A stretch of 64,000 nucleotides of DNA from Cylindrodendrum hubeiense (Eukaryota > Ascomycota > Sordariomycetes > Hypocreales > Nectriaceae). A program made the position numbers and the translations under genes. Below are positions 21,625 through 33,462 of the stretch, one piece after another; positions within the stretch are counted from its first letter, which is position 1, and each line of letters opens with the position of its first letter. The stretch covers positions 124,001-188,000 of the forward strand of contig JAANBB010000004.1 of the NCBI GenBank assembly GCA_014621425.1, read 5' to 3'. The notes beneath the pieces were generated by a model. The model did no database searches and was not told the origin of the DNA. It saw only the letters and a list, made by a program, of their open reading frames with translations.

Positions 21625-23841
21625 ATGATCCTCAGTCTACAAGTAGGCTTTCTTTTATGTGGTATCAGCGCCGCGGCTAGTTCTGTACCCGTCATCGACC
21701 CAACCCTCAAGCCGTCCATTCCAACCGTGGCCAATATATCACGCGTGGACTATAGTCTGTCAACTTATGATCGAATTGTTCTCGAAGTTGATGGAGAGCC
21801 GTTCTTCTACAATGGCGTGCAAATCCGTATCGACAAGCTCGCTGGCATTTGGAACATGACCGACGCCCAGATTGGGCCGCTCTTTCAGACTGCAGCCGAT
21901 GACGGCTTCACTGTCGTCAATTCACAGATCACATGGTTGGATATTCAGCCAGACTCTTACTTCAATGCATCCGAAACAAGTTACATCCGCGGCGGCACCT
22001 ACGAAAATGTCAACTTTGTCGCCAATACGTCTATGCAGATCGAATACGACTCGGGTGATGAGTCGCATCAGGCACTCACGTACCTCAAGTTCAACTTCAC
22101 CGGCTACTCGATCGACCAGATTGACGCTGCCAAGGTACGCGTCTATGTCAACATGGCCCCGGCAGACAACGTACCCTTCTCCGCCAACCTGTTCGGTATC
22201 GCAAACAACAGCTGGTCGGCATCAAAGCTCACTTGGGAAAACGCGCCGAATCATAATGGCATCAATGTCGTGGGGGAAAACGACACAGATTATTGGTTAA
22301 CAGCATCAAGTCCATCTTGGGATCCTATTAACAAAGCTTCTTACTACGATTTTGATGCCTCGGACTTCATCGCCCAGAACTGCCCGAGTCGCATCGCGAG
22401 TTTCGTTTTTCAGCCACAGGTGAACAATACCAACTTGGCCAACGGTGCGACTATCGATGGCGCGAAGGGTGCACTGCCCCCACAACTTTGGTTGTCGAGC
22501 AGCGACAGTTGGAACTTCACCCACGTCGACAACGTATTGGGGTGGGCCGAGGCAGCAAACATCAAACTTGAATTCATCTGGTTCGGGTCGGACACCACCA
22601 GCTCTACTGAAGATAGCCGAGTGCCTTACTTCGTTTTTCGTCACCATCTAGTGGAGAAGATTCAATCCGATGGCACAGTTGTGCCTGTTATGCTGAAGAA
22701 CCAGGGCTGGGGGTACGGCATCTACTGGTATCTGTCGGATAAAAACGACCTCATGCTCAGAGCCCTCGAAAAGAATGCAGTCAAGACTCTGATGAATCAC
22801 GTCTCCAAATACAACACGATTAATGGAGATAAGAAGACTTTAATTGGATTCGACGTGGCGAATGAAAACTCAGTCACGCACATCCACGCCGTGGGCAGTA
22901 CAGTCTGGAAAAATCCAGCTACTTGGGGAGCATTTGTCAACTTTTCATCCCAAGCAGATTTCGTCGCTCGCACAGAGTGGGAACACACTTTGAACCTGGC
23001 AAACGGTGTCAAGGAGTCCAATTATCCCGTCTGGACAAGGTCCAACACATTCACGACAGCTGAGGCCATGAATATTGCCTACAACGAACAGATGCGGCTC
23101 ACTACTGGCACGAGTCTTGACTTTGTTGGCCTCGATCCTTACTCCACATCTACGAGTGTGTTGTATAGCTATGGCCACCAGCAGACCGTTGTACGCACCT
23201 CCAACGTGAATTGGGCCCAGGGTTCCAACCTCCCCATGGTCATGGAGAATTCCGGCGCATATACCAATGCAGAAGCCCTCGTGCTTGCTGCACTCGCTGG
23301 GGGAGCGTTTTACAATGTGTACGAACTTGTGGGTCCGGATAACTTTGGTCTGTACTACACTAAGGGCCCCAGCAAGGGGGATTTCACCCTCGTTGCCCGT
23401 GGTTCCTATGTCAGCAATGTAGCCAGCACCAATAAGCTGTTGAAATCTCTCTCACTAGACTTGTCCACCAAAAGGCCCAGTGGTGCCAATGGTACCAAAT
23501 TAGTGTATTTCAACCCGTTGAGCGACGGCACGCTCGACACAGGAAGCATCCAAAACTTTTCGGTCACTTACACTCCCCAAACTACGAGCGGTGTAGGCAT
23601 TGGCATCGTTCGAAGCAACCACACGCTTCTGCTTACTAGCACTCGCAACGCCACCTTCAACATTGACGGCATTGCAGCGTACGGAATTGACGCCATCGAG
23701 TACGGCTACTATCAGTCGAATGGCAACTTTGTGGCCGATGGTTCCTATCCTTACTCAACCAGCGGTACAAACATCACCATCGATGTCTCTCAGGGCATTC
23801 TTGTTCATCTTCAAACCATTAATTCATTTCCGGTCTCGTAA
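21625..23841 (+). CDS. Secreted GH35-like glycosidase with nested CBM96/DNRLRE-like domain
   Basis: An intronless gene for 738 residues with a signal peptide (about residues 1-19) and many N-glycosylation sequons. The N-terminal part, VDGEPFFYNGVQIRIDKLAG to INSQ-like ITWLDIQPD (about 54-110), begins a TIM barrel of the GH35/GH42 type. Residues about 111-295 then look like a CBM96/DNRLRE beta-sandwich: TSYIRGGTYENVNF, ALTYLKFNFTGYS, AAKVRVYVN, NSWSASKLTWENAPN and a LWLSSS end. The barrel resumes at SWNFTHVDNVLGWAEAANIK then LEFIWFG. Candidate acid/base is E414 in FDVANEN, and candidate nucleophile E541 in LPMVMENSG. The C-terminal part (about 600-738) is beta-rich. Likely a secreted beta-galactosidase-like enzyme on plant or fungal polysaccharide; the substrate is unproven. 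Confidence 0.85.
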   Translation: MILSLQVGFLLCGISAAASSVPVIDPTLKPSIPTVANISRVDYSLSTYDRIVLEVDGEPFFYNGVQIRIDKLAGIWNMTDAQIGPLFQTAADDGFTVVNSQITWLDIQPDSYFNASETSYIRGGTYENVNFVANTSMQIEYDSGDESHQALTYLKFNFTGYSIDQIDAAKVRVYVNMAPADNVPFSANLFGIANNSWSASKLTWENAPNHNGINVVGENDTDYWLTASSPSWDPINKASYYDFDASDFIAQNCPSRIASFVFQPQVNNTNLANGATIDGAKGALPPQLWLSSSDSWNFTHVDNVLGWAEAANIKLEFIWFGSDTTSSTEDSRVPYFVFRHHLVEKIQSDGTVVPVMLKNQGWGYGIYWYLSDKNDLMLRALEKNAVKTLMNHVSKYNTINGDKKTLIGFDVANENSVTHIHAVGSTVWKNPATWGAFVNFSSQADFVARTEWEHTLNLANGVKESNYPVWTRSNTFTTAEAMNIAYNEQMRLTTGTSLDFVGLDPYSTSTSVLYSYGHQQTVVRTSNVNWAQGSNLPMVMENSGAYTNAEALVLAALAGGAFYNVYELVGPDNFGLYYTKGPSKGDFTLVARGSYVSNVASTNKLLKSLSLDLSTKRPSGANGTKLVYFNPLSDGTLDTGSIQNFSVTYTPQTTSGVGIGIVRSNHTLLLTSTRNATFNIDGIAAYGIDAIEYGYYQSNGNFVADGSYPYSTSGTNITIDVSQGILVHLQTINSFPVS

Positions 23842-25157
23842 GGATGGCTTGTCTTAGCGGTCGTCGGAATGTCGTTTATCCACTCTCGTTAAAGCATACA
23901 TTCTTCTCTTTGGGGTTGGTCCTCTGATGAATATCCATATCGTCTGTTCACTTCTATAGCTGTATCATCAACTTGATTAACCAAGATATTTACTTCCAGG
24001 GCAAATGAATCTAGTCGAGAATAAGCATCATTTGACTAGTTTAAGTACTGCTTGCGCATCGGCATGAGAGGGTGAAAGAAGTTGTACTGTACACTGTAAA
24101 TATGGTTATCATTCAAATTCAATTCTGACAATAAGTTAATAGCTCTTAAATATTATTCAGTAGTGTGTGGGGGAATGTCACAGAGATGGTCAAAGATCTA
24201 ACAACCAACCCACCCAAAAGAGGTGATGTGACTGTGGTGATAACGGCACAATGGCGATGCGTCCGCAATGTCGATAAGGGCGTAGATAAAGACTCACAAA
24301 GTGAACAAAGTAGACCAGCCTGATCGATACCATCAATTGGCATCATCTGATCAAACGGTCCTCAATACAATGCCGCAAGAATGGGCCAAAAAGAGCGTGA
24401 ATTCGATGTGCTAGAAAAATCGTATGCTAGGTGACCATGACGATGCTAAAAAGGTTGAGAATCCGGATGAATCTGACCGCGATCCCTCAATCCTACCCTG
24501 CAGCTCACAATGACTGACTAATTGACCTTATCCAATGGCCTCAATGCCTGCCGGAATGACCTAGAAAGGATATCCCGACCTCAAAATGGACTTACATCAT
24601 GACTGGCGCACATGCCAGCCAAGAATGCCCTAATAGGCATTTTTTTCTCCGAAAGACCTGCTATCCCTAACACAGTAGGTAATCTTTTAAAGCAGTAGCT
24701 TACTATACAGAGTCCCGTTTTCTACGGTATTAGCGCCGCCGTTAGTTCTACATAGGTCATTAACCCAAGCTATCCATTCCAAGCGTGACCAATATATCCC
24801 GGGTTGATTATAGTTTGTCAGAAATGGAATCTTGCAACCTACAGGCCGGAGTAGCGCTCTGATCCAATTTATCCCGCGTGGAATCCAGCTTATCCTATCC
24901 TATCTCGCATGTCGCGTTGTTATTGGCCTGCCTCCGCCAATTGTGACGTGTACTCTATGATACCTGAGCCCTCGTTCCTTAGTCATCGTGGCCGGACTGA
25001 TCCGTCGGTCCGACACGTCCCGCACACCGTGGGGCTTGTATTAGGCTCTCGTCAGCTGAATACACCTCACCTGCCGTCTTAGATTCGTCTTCAGACCACT
25101 CTCAAAGGCCCATCTCAAGCCTCTCCGCCGCCACAGGCAGGAGACAGGCCATCAGCA
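23842..25157. other. Intergenic region with a decayed glycosidase fragment
   Basis: About 1.3 kb between the glycosidase and the NLR gene. Apart from the 24726-24820 relic it shows no supported gene; the last 100-200 bp should contain the NLR promoter. Confidence 0.5.
24726..24820 (+). pseudogene. Decayed partial copy of the glycosidase 5' coding region
   Basis: This stretch aligns by eye with 21661-21762, codons about 13-46 of the upstream GH35-like gene, over about 95 columns with one 7-nt gap. Most positions match, including ACCAATATATC and TATAGT blocks. The differences are dominated by C-to-T and G-to-A changes (TCA to TTA, TCG to TTA, GCCG to GCTA, TCTG to TTTG). In-frame stops and the 7-nt deletion abolish coding. 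Flanking sequence is not visibly related to the gene. It is best read as a fragment of a duplicated copy mutated by a RIP-like process. Confidence 0.75.
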
Positions 25158-28100
25158 ATGCGTCTTCTGCGAATACTCGATAACGGCGAGTTCAGCTTTA
25201 CCGACAATCTCGATCAGCCCACGCCTCCCTATGCGATCCTTTCACACACTTGGGGTCCAGACCAGGAAGAGATCAAATATCAAGACTGGGTTGCGGATGC
25301 TCAATCTGGAGGCGGGAGCCTTCATTTGACTCATGCGTCCAAGGCGAATAGCTACGGGTACAAGAAGATTCTCTTCTGTGCCAAGCAGGCTCTCAAGGAC
25401 AACCTATCGTACTTCTGGGTCGACACGTGCTGCATTGATAAAACGAACAATGTTGAACTGCAGGAAGCCATCATTTCAATGTTCCGCTGGTACAAGAACT
25501 CAAAAAAATGTTATGTTTATCTACCTGATGTAACGACCGGCAATAGCCGAGGAGAAGACACGGCGCACTGGGAGCAAGCCTTTCGCGACAGCCGTTGGTT
25601 CACACGCGGCTGGACTCTGCAAGAGCTTCTGGCTCCATCTACTGCAGACTTCTTTGGCTCAAGCCAGAAATGGTTTGGTGATAAGAGCTCGCTAGCAGCA
25701 TTAATCGCCGAGATAACAGGAATCCCGATTCATGCCTTGAGAGGTGCTCCACTGTCCGACTTCGATGTTACTGAGCGAATGGCTTGGGCAAAGTTACGTC
25801 GAACCAAAAAAGAAGAGGATGGAGCATATTGCCTACTGGGAATTTTTGACATTAACATGCCACTGTTATATGGCGAAGGAGCGGAGAGCGCGTATCGTCG
25901 GCTACAATCTAAGATTGATAAGAAAGAGTACCCTGAACTACGAAGTAAGTCTTGATATTTGAAACAGGATTTACTCTAAATGCATAATGCAGCTGACTTA
26001 TAACTACCCACTAGAGGACACCCTTGATAACTTACCTTATGCTGAGGGGGCGCCTTTTGACTCAATGGCTTTGCAACACGAGCGCACTTGCCTCGAAAAT
26101 ACACGCGTGGGCCTCCTCCAAAAGATATACGAGTGGGTTGATGGAGAGAGCGATCAACCGATCTTCTGGCTAAAGGGCTTTGCTGGCATGGGAAAATCTA
26201 CGATTGCTCGCACTGTTGCTCAGCATTACACAGATAGGGACCGTCTCGGAGCCAGCTTTTTCTTCTCTCGCGGTGGCGGAGACGTAAGCCACACAAAGAA
26301 ATTTGCCACCACTATTGCAGTACAGCTCGCTGAGAGGGTCCCAGCTCTTCGACAAGGTGTTAACAATGCTGTAAAGACGTGTGGCAAGATCGCTACTCGT
26401 CGTCTTGCAGATCAGTGGGAGAGGCTTGTTCTCGACCTGCTATCTGGGCTAGACAAGAGCAAGCATCAGGTGCCGCATGTCTTTGTTGTTGATGCTCTTG
26501 ATGAGTGCGATGAAGATGACATCGAACTGGTTATTCGCCTCTTGGCGCGAGTTCGATTGTCAACGGGGATGCGGGTTCGAGTATTCCTCACTAGCCGACC
26601 AGAGACTGAAGTCAACTACGGGATGAGCCAAATTCTTAACAAGGAGCACCAAGATTTTGTTCTACACAATATCGAGGACTCAATTGTGCAGCATGATATT
26701 GGAGTATTTCTAAAATATGAACTCGAAAAGATCCAACAAAAACACCATTTAGATCGCAAGTGGCCAGGTGAGGAAGCGATCGGCCACCTAGCAAAGATGT
26801 CTTTCGGACTGTTCATCTGGGCTGCAACTGCCTGTCGCTATATCAATGAAGCCCGGGGGCCGCTTGCGGCACAGAGACTTGCCGCATTACTCAAGAGTGG
26901 TAGCAAAATCGCTAAAAACTCTCCACAGCAACATCTTGATGGTATCTATTTGAAGGTGCTGAGGAATGTCGTGCGAAATGAATATGAAGACGAGGAACAA
27001 GAAAACCTATACGAAGCGCTAAGACTTATTCTTGGTAGTATCGTTGTGCTCTCCCTGCCGTTGCCGTTTCATTCTCTGGGAAATTTATTAAGAGAAAAGC
27101 CGGAAGACCTAGCGCTGTTCCAAGCCGTGCACGATCTTCAGTCTATATTGGACACATCAGTCGAGAACCAACCAGTTCGATTACATCACCCATCATTCCG
27201 GGACTTTCTCTTAAGCCATGAAAGATGTACAGACACTAAGCTATGGGTCGAAGAGAAGAAGGCACATCAGAAACTGGCCCATTGCTGTATCAAAATCTTG
27301 TCAGAATCTCTAAGGCAAGACATTTTTGAGCTTGGCAATCCTGGGTTTGGGATGGCTCCAGATGATATTGACAGCTTTGCCAAAAATAAGCGCTTGCCAC
27401 CAGAGCTGCGATATGCGTGCCTGTACTGGGTTCAACATATGCAAAAGAGCGGAGCTCCTCTTCTCGATGGGGGGCTCGAGCACAGATTTTTGCAGGAGCA
27501 TCTACTGCACTGGCTAGAGGCCCTTGGGTGGATGGGCGAGACGTCCGAAGGAGTCTGCAGTCTGATTTTGTTAGGGTCTATTACAATTGTGAGTAAATCT
27601 AATTATGCCTACAGAAGCAATATTTGGCTAACAATAGGGGCATACACATAATTGTCTCCAATTTTCGGAATATGTTCACGATGCAAAACGATTTGCCCTC
27701 TACTACCGTAGTCTGATAGAGCAAGCTCCAGTTCAAGTGTACTGCAGCGCTTTGTTGTTCGCCCCGACCAAGAGCGCAGTCAGAAAACAGTTTGAGCACT
27801 GCATTCCTAAATGGATACGAAGCCGGCCAGCAATACAAGGAGGCCATTGGGGTGGCTTACTCCAGGTGCTCGAGATTCCTGGGTGTGATCTCACCAACGC
27901 CTCTTTCTCTGCAGATGGCAGGACGCTGGCAACAGCATGCAGAAATGGTAGTATAATCCTATGGGACTCTAATTCTGGGGTGGAGCTGCAGGTATTAAAA
28001 GGCCATACCGATACGGTGAGAGATGTGGTCTTTTCGCCGGACGGCAAGCTGCTAGCTTCTATATCCGATATTGGGCCGGTTATAATCTGGGATGCTACCT

Positions 28101-29950
28101 TGGGCGTGGAAGTGAGAAGAATCGAAGTCGATGACGATTTTCATGAGTCCGTGACTTGGACTATGAATGTTGCTCTGGCCTTCTCACCTAACGGCGCTTT
28201 GATGGCTCTCGCATCGTCTAAGGGCGAAGTAAGAGTGTGGGACTCTGCGTCATGGAAGCTAAATACTGTCCTTCGGCAGGACTTTAAGACGGGACACCAG
28301 TGGAGATTTTATGTTCAAATAGTCTTCTCAATGGACGGCAAGACTTTGGTACGGACATCAAGGCAGGACAAACCCAGAATATGGGTCCTTGACTCTCATG
28401 GCGTATGGATAGCAGTGCCGGGAGGTTATGATCGGTTTGGAGCGGGCATTCGTACTTTCGTGGCCTTCTCCCCAGACGAAAGGCTGGTGGCGCTAGTGTC
28501 CAGGGAGAGCATTGTGTTGCTAGACGCCAGCACCAACGCTGAGGTGCGCATCATCAAACGTGAAGGATTCATCGAGGGTGAGGATGGAGGCTGTGCTGTT
28601 TTCTCACCAGACAGCAAATTGCTGTTTTCTCTTCAAAACGATGGTAAGGGGACTCAAATTTGTGACGTCAGTTCAGGAAAATGTCGGGACGTCCGCCACG
28701 AGGGGTTCCCTACCACCCAGATATCGGTTCCGCCAAGCGGTAGGACGATGGCGTTGGCGGCTTGGTTTGGACGTCGAGTCGAGATTTGGGACTTCGGAAT
28801 GGAGTGGGAAACTGATTCAGAATCATTCTGTAATCCCCAAGATCTAGTCTTCTCACTGGACGGAAGCACGCTGGTTGCCGTACCCCGGGAGGGAGAAGAG
28901 TTAAGGATATGGAATGCCCTGTCGCAGCAGCTACTCCACAGGCTCTTGCCCCCTCCAGGACGAGACCTCGTTGTCGCCTTTTCTCCGAACGACAAGAGGC
29001 TCTGCATCGCGACAGCAGATGCGCTTGCCATCTGGGGCATCGACTCAGCCTTCCAACAGCCTCGCCGGCTCTGGGAAGTCGGCACGGCAGGCAACGACTA
29101 CACAGCCTTCTCGCCAGATGGCAGCTACCTAGTTTCATCCAGATTAAAGAGCTCACTCATAGGAGAGCAGTCATTCCACCTTTGGCATGTCGACTCAGGC
29201 GAGTGTCTGTTAGAGCAACAACTGCCGGATGCTCGATGGGGTTTGCCTGTTCTCTCACAGGATGGTGATCTCATAGCGGTACCTGTGGAAGGGGGACCAA
29301 TCATCCTTTTAGATGGCCGTTCTGGGAGCTGGCGGCGGACGCTGGTGGGTCACGATGCCACAGTCGAATGTCTGGCTTTCTCCCGAGATCGTAGTGCGCT
29401 AGCGTCCATATCGGCAGGTCTTGACGAAGCTTTTCCCGTCATGATTTGGAACCCATCGTCGGGGGTCTTGTTGCGGGCTTTTAGCATCCGTTTACTTTCG
29501 GTTTTGGATTCGATTGATCTTTCGCCAGATGGCACGCACTTTGCCGTGGCGAGCATCGACATTCATAGCGATATTGACGTCCAGGTGTGGGATGTTGGTA
29601 AAGGCATCCTATTGAGTAAAATATTATATAACACCGGTGGCGTCAGTATAGCGCATGTCTCATTCCTCGACAAAAAGACGCTCCAAATTCAGGCCTCCAA
29701 CAACTTACTGTATTTTGAAGCAGTGGACAGCAACGGTGTTGTTGCCAGGCCAACCTTCAAATTATCTTTCCATGATGGATGGATTAAATACAACGGTAGG
29801 AGAATTCTCTGTGTTCCACCATCACTCAGATTTTGTGTCATTCGCTTTCACAACGACACAATGGTGATAGGAGCCCTCACCGGCCAGGTGCTTTTCACAT
29901 CATTCGATTTTCCGGCTTTCGACCTATGGCCACAACACTACGAGAGTTAG
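25158..29950 (+). CDS. HET-NACHT-WD40 NLR-type protein (heterokaryon-incompatibility-like)
   Basis: A 1557-residue intracellular non-self-recognition receptor candidate. Exons are 25158-25944, 26015-27588 and 27638-29950. The first junction needs the CTAG acceptor after a GCTGAC branch site (PELR-K-DTLDNLPY). The HET domain is N-terminal: YAILSHTWG (25-33), FWVDTCCIDK (86-95) and RGWTLQELLAP (150-160). The NACHT ATPase follows, with Walker A GFAGMGKST (317-325) and Walker B VFVVDALDE (418-426), then the SFRDFLLSHERC segment typical of fungal NLRs. From about residue 861 I count 14 WD40-like blades (SPDG/SADG then IWD/VWD turns), consistent with two seven-bladed propellers. The blades differ from each other, unlike the near-identical repeats of Podospora het-e/het-d. 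Domain order matches HET-E. Intact; no frameshift seen. Confidence 0.93.
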
Positions 29951-30498
29951 CACAGCCATGAACTCGTTTCAGGCCGTTCATTTCGCCGTATAAACTAGAG
30001 TCATCACCATACGAGACACGCCCTGACAGAACGCTCTTAATATTTTGTTTAGTGCTGCTCAATCCAACATTCAATCGTTCATGTGGACTAGGTTGGAATG
30101 GCTATCTCACCCACTGTATGTATGCTGAGACAGATTACGAATACGCTCGACGGAGTCACCGGAAAAATACTCGACATCCTCGACTATTTGTCTCGGAGCA
30201 TAGATATCCTGGGATTCAACTAGCAAAGTGTTTAGGTAATAATCTGCGCTTGCCTAGTATGAGTTAGGGTTTTAGGACAAATCTCTAGCTTGGCCACTCT
30301 CACTTGGATAACCCAGACCTGTGAATACTTTCAAGGGATGAATACATTAAGACGCATATCAAAGAGCTTCAGGCAGTTAAGAACCAATAACATTATCATG
30401 AGCGGCTTACTGTGTATATTTCGGGCACTAGGATTTGTTTTCCGACACAAAAAGCACCATGTAAGCCGATATCCTTTTACATCCGTAACACTATAGCA
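29951..30498. other. Intergenic region between convergent genes
   Basis: About 550 bp holding the 3' ends of the NLR gene and the MFS transporter gene. No other feature was recognised. Confidence 0.45.
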
Positions 30499-32336
30499 CT
30501 AATAGACATATATGAAATCCTCATTCTTCAAATCCGACATATCCTGTAAACCATTGTCCTGCTCCACTGAAACCTGTCGGTTGTGAATTTCTTCCTCGAG
30601 TTCGACTGTCTTGCTCTCTTCGAGTTGCCCCTTACGCATCATCGACATATCAGCCACCTGACCTGATTTACCTAGCTCTAATCGACGGGCCTCATGCTTC
30701 TTGTTAAGATACATGAGATAGAAGGGGATGAGACTACCGGGACATATCAGCATCTGAGAACAAATGTAAAGGAATTTGGGGAGATGACTTACGCGCAGAC
30801 TACGCCGACTGTAACAAACATAGCAAGATTCGCAATTAAGCCCGTCCGGTACAGCGGAGCGTCATCGGTTGAGTAAAGTAGGGGTCCAATGACGTTGCCC
30901 GTACACATGCCGATGAAAACCATACCGGATGTACACTTTTTCTTTGTGTCACCAGCAGTGTTCTGTGCTTGCCATGCATACAGTAATGGAGTGATGGCGG
31001 CTAGCGTTGACACCTAGATGTAGTTGATCAGTAAATCAAACCCATAGCAAAGGGAGTCAGTGGCATACAAGGTAGTAGCCGAAGAGTAGCACGCCCTTTT
31101 GATCCCGGGGGACCGTGAGCAGCATAATTGTTCCAGTAGTAGGTAGTAAGCTGACTCCAGCAATGACAAGTCCTTTTCGCTGAGTCCAGGTCGCTAGCCA
31201 TCCAGTTACAAGGATGGAGATGACTTGAACAACCCCGAACGGGATATTGAAGAGAATAGTCTGAAAGCTGTTGAATCCAAATGACTTGACAATCAATGAC
31301 CCAAAAGTTCCAATGCCCCCGCTCGATATGCTGTCAAAGGAGCATCGTCAGGGTCCACTCATTGTAGTTTATGGGGAGTTGGGGACTTACGAAATCGCAA
31401 TGATCGCGATAAACCAACACCAGGTCTTGAGATCCAATAGCATCTCAAGAACATGATCCCAGCGCCAATGTCTACTGGCAATTCCCATTTGGTTTGCTCG
31501 CAACCGTTCTGTTGCAATCAGTCTCTCTCGCTCAGTCAAATATTTGGCATCCATTGGTGAGTCTGGCATCAAGAGAAGGACGACTCCAGAATAAAGCACC
31601 GTAATCAGCCCGCAAAAAAGAAAGATGGTTTGATATCTGAACAGAATTTTGCTGTGGATGTGTCCGAGGCCATAGGTTATGAGACTTCCAAAGATTGATG
31701 TGACGCCGTTCATGGCGTTCCAGTAACTTGTGCGAAGCGTTTGTTCGCTTCGACGCCACCACATCTGCGTAATAGCCACACAGCAAGGTGCGATCATCGA
31801 TTCGAACGAGCCCAGAACGAAGCGCAATCCTAGAAGCGATGGGAACGTGGTGCAAGCAGCCATAACGGAAAGCGCTGAGCCCCAGAGAAATATGGCGACG
31901 GCAAGTACTTTTCCGGTAGGTAGCTTGACGAGAATCAAGGCAGCAAGGGGTTGCATAACCAGCTGAGCCAGGTAGAGAATTGACCCAAGCCAGGAGTATT
32001 GCCGTCCAACCAGGTGAGCGTCATCGGTGATTCCAAAGATTGATACATAGCTGGAGGACTGAGGTCAGCAATACTTTTCGACATAACGGGCATAGGGATC
32101 CAGTACCTCAAAGAACTTTTGTCCAGCTGTTGGAAAAAGTATGCCCACAAGACGAGAACGAGAACGCGTTTGTCAATCCGGCGGACAACGGCCTTTTCTT
32201 CCTCGTACGTGAAGCTACTATCCTCGGCTCCATGGCTCACCAGGAATTGGGCAGCTCTCTCTCGCATCACTGGTGCGGGAGATTGGTTAGGGACCGGCGA
32301 AATGTCGCCCGTGGGTTCGTTGGAAGGGACAGCCAT
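30499..32336 (-). CDS. MFS transporter, Dal5/anion-cation symporter family
   Basis: A plasma-membrane 12-helix carrier of 535 residues. Exons are 32107-32336, 31391-32050, 31069-31330, 30793-31013 and 30499-30733, all junctions in frame. The N-terminal EKAVVRRIDKRVLVLVLWAYFFQQLDKSSL motif block (read as EEKAVVRRIDKR then LDKSSL) is the usual Dal5-family start before helix 1. The sequence continues SYVSIFGITDDAHLVGRQYS and, later, FVLGSFESMIAPCC and the PDSPMDAKYLTERER loop between helices 6 and 7. The C-terminal tail is charged (about 70 residues). Family members carry allantoate, nicotinate, pantothenate and other organic acids or conjugates; the substrate is not predictable here. It neighbours an oxidoreductase and a rhamnosidase, so sugar-acid or glycoside-breakdown products are possible. 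Confidence 0.92.
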
Positions 32337-33462
32337 TGTGTGGAATTGCAATGCCAAATCAGAAAGTAGCTGTGTTGTGAAGATACCAGGCTGGACTACT
32401 GGTGAGCACTACCTCTTATCTTCTACTAATTCCTGGGGTCTAAGGTTTAGGTATCATCGCATTCAACCACTCCCGTCTAGTTTCCGTTTTCGGGCCGTCT
32501 TGCGTGGGATGTAACCCCTCAGTTGAAACTCAGAGCCACGTGAGTGATCTTTGCCGATAGTAACATCACCCGTTGTTGGGGACCGCGCGTTCATGACTGG
32601 CCCGTGGTTTAGCGGGATGGAGTCCAAGGCACTGCAACCAGGGAGTTGAGAGACCCTGGTCGGTAGGATTCCGGGTATAACGGATAGAAAGAGACGGCAA
32701 GCTGTCCAGGATCATCATTGACCACTGATTCGAATCCGTTGGATCATAGGTGGACTTCCTAGTTCAAAATGCGGGGAAATATTCAGGCTAGTCCGTGATC
32801 AGTGAACCATGCTTCCTTTCCCCGGAGTTCCCCATATACGTTTACCTCCGCAAATGATATAGCCGGTGCACAATATACCCGGACACCTGATCCTTCCGTC
32901 CCGTTTCCGATTGCCATCTGCTTGCTACCCGTCTTCCTTTCAGTAGTACTTATCCGAATTTAGCCACATCCGGTTCTGTGGAGAGTTCAGATACCATGGA
33001 ACATGTAAACCCGAGGTCCTAAGGCACACCCACAGGCTTTACCGCACTAGACCAAGGAACCACAACTAGTGTGTGTGTGACACTGAAAAATTACCACATA
33101 TTGACTGGCACGATGCGTAACACAACTCGCGGAACACTCCAATTTGCTTCCAAAATAACTATCATCGTCTATTGAATTGAGTCCTAATCCAGTCGACGTG
33201 TCTTCACTCCTGTGCTGCAAATATTGAGAGGCACGCTAAATGTAAATAGAGCCATCAAATTAAATAAAATGCTTTAGCCACTCAGTTTATACTCGTCATT
33301 GCATCGATTTAAAGAAAACATCACTAATGTAAAAGGTTCAATCGAAATCAACAGACATCATGATCTAACTGTATACTATGTGCTCCCTACTCTATAGCTA
33401 GGAACTTACAATGCGCATTGAGATAATAGGGCAAAGGTTTCCTAACGACGAATCAAATATCC
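32337..33462. other. Intergenic region, no supported gene
   Basis: About 1.1 kb between two minus-strand genes. A TTCGAATCC string near 32727 recalls a tRNA T-loop but no cloverleaf can be built around it. No protein gene is supported. Confidence 0.45.

Noticed and set aside
22306..22647. Minus-strand frame of 113 codons in the glycosidase gene
   Set aside because: It is an antisense shadow of the inserted beta-sandwich coding region.
28654..29156. Two long minus-strand frames inside the WD40 region
   Set aside because: They are shadows of the WD40 coding strand, whose repeated codons leave stops out of other frames.
32580..32760. tRNA-like string TTCGAATCC
   Set aside because: No acceptor stem, D-arm or anticodon arm can be folded at the right spacing on either strand.
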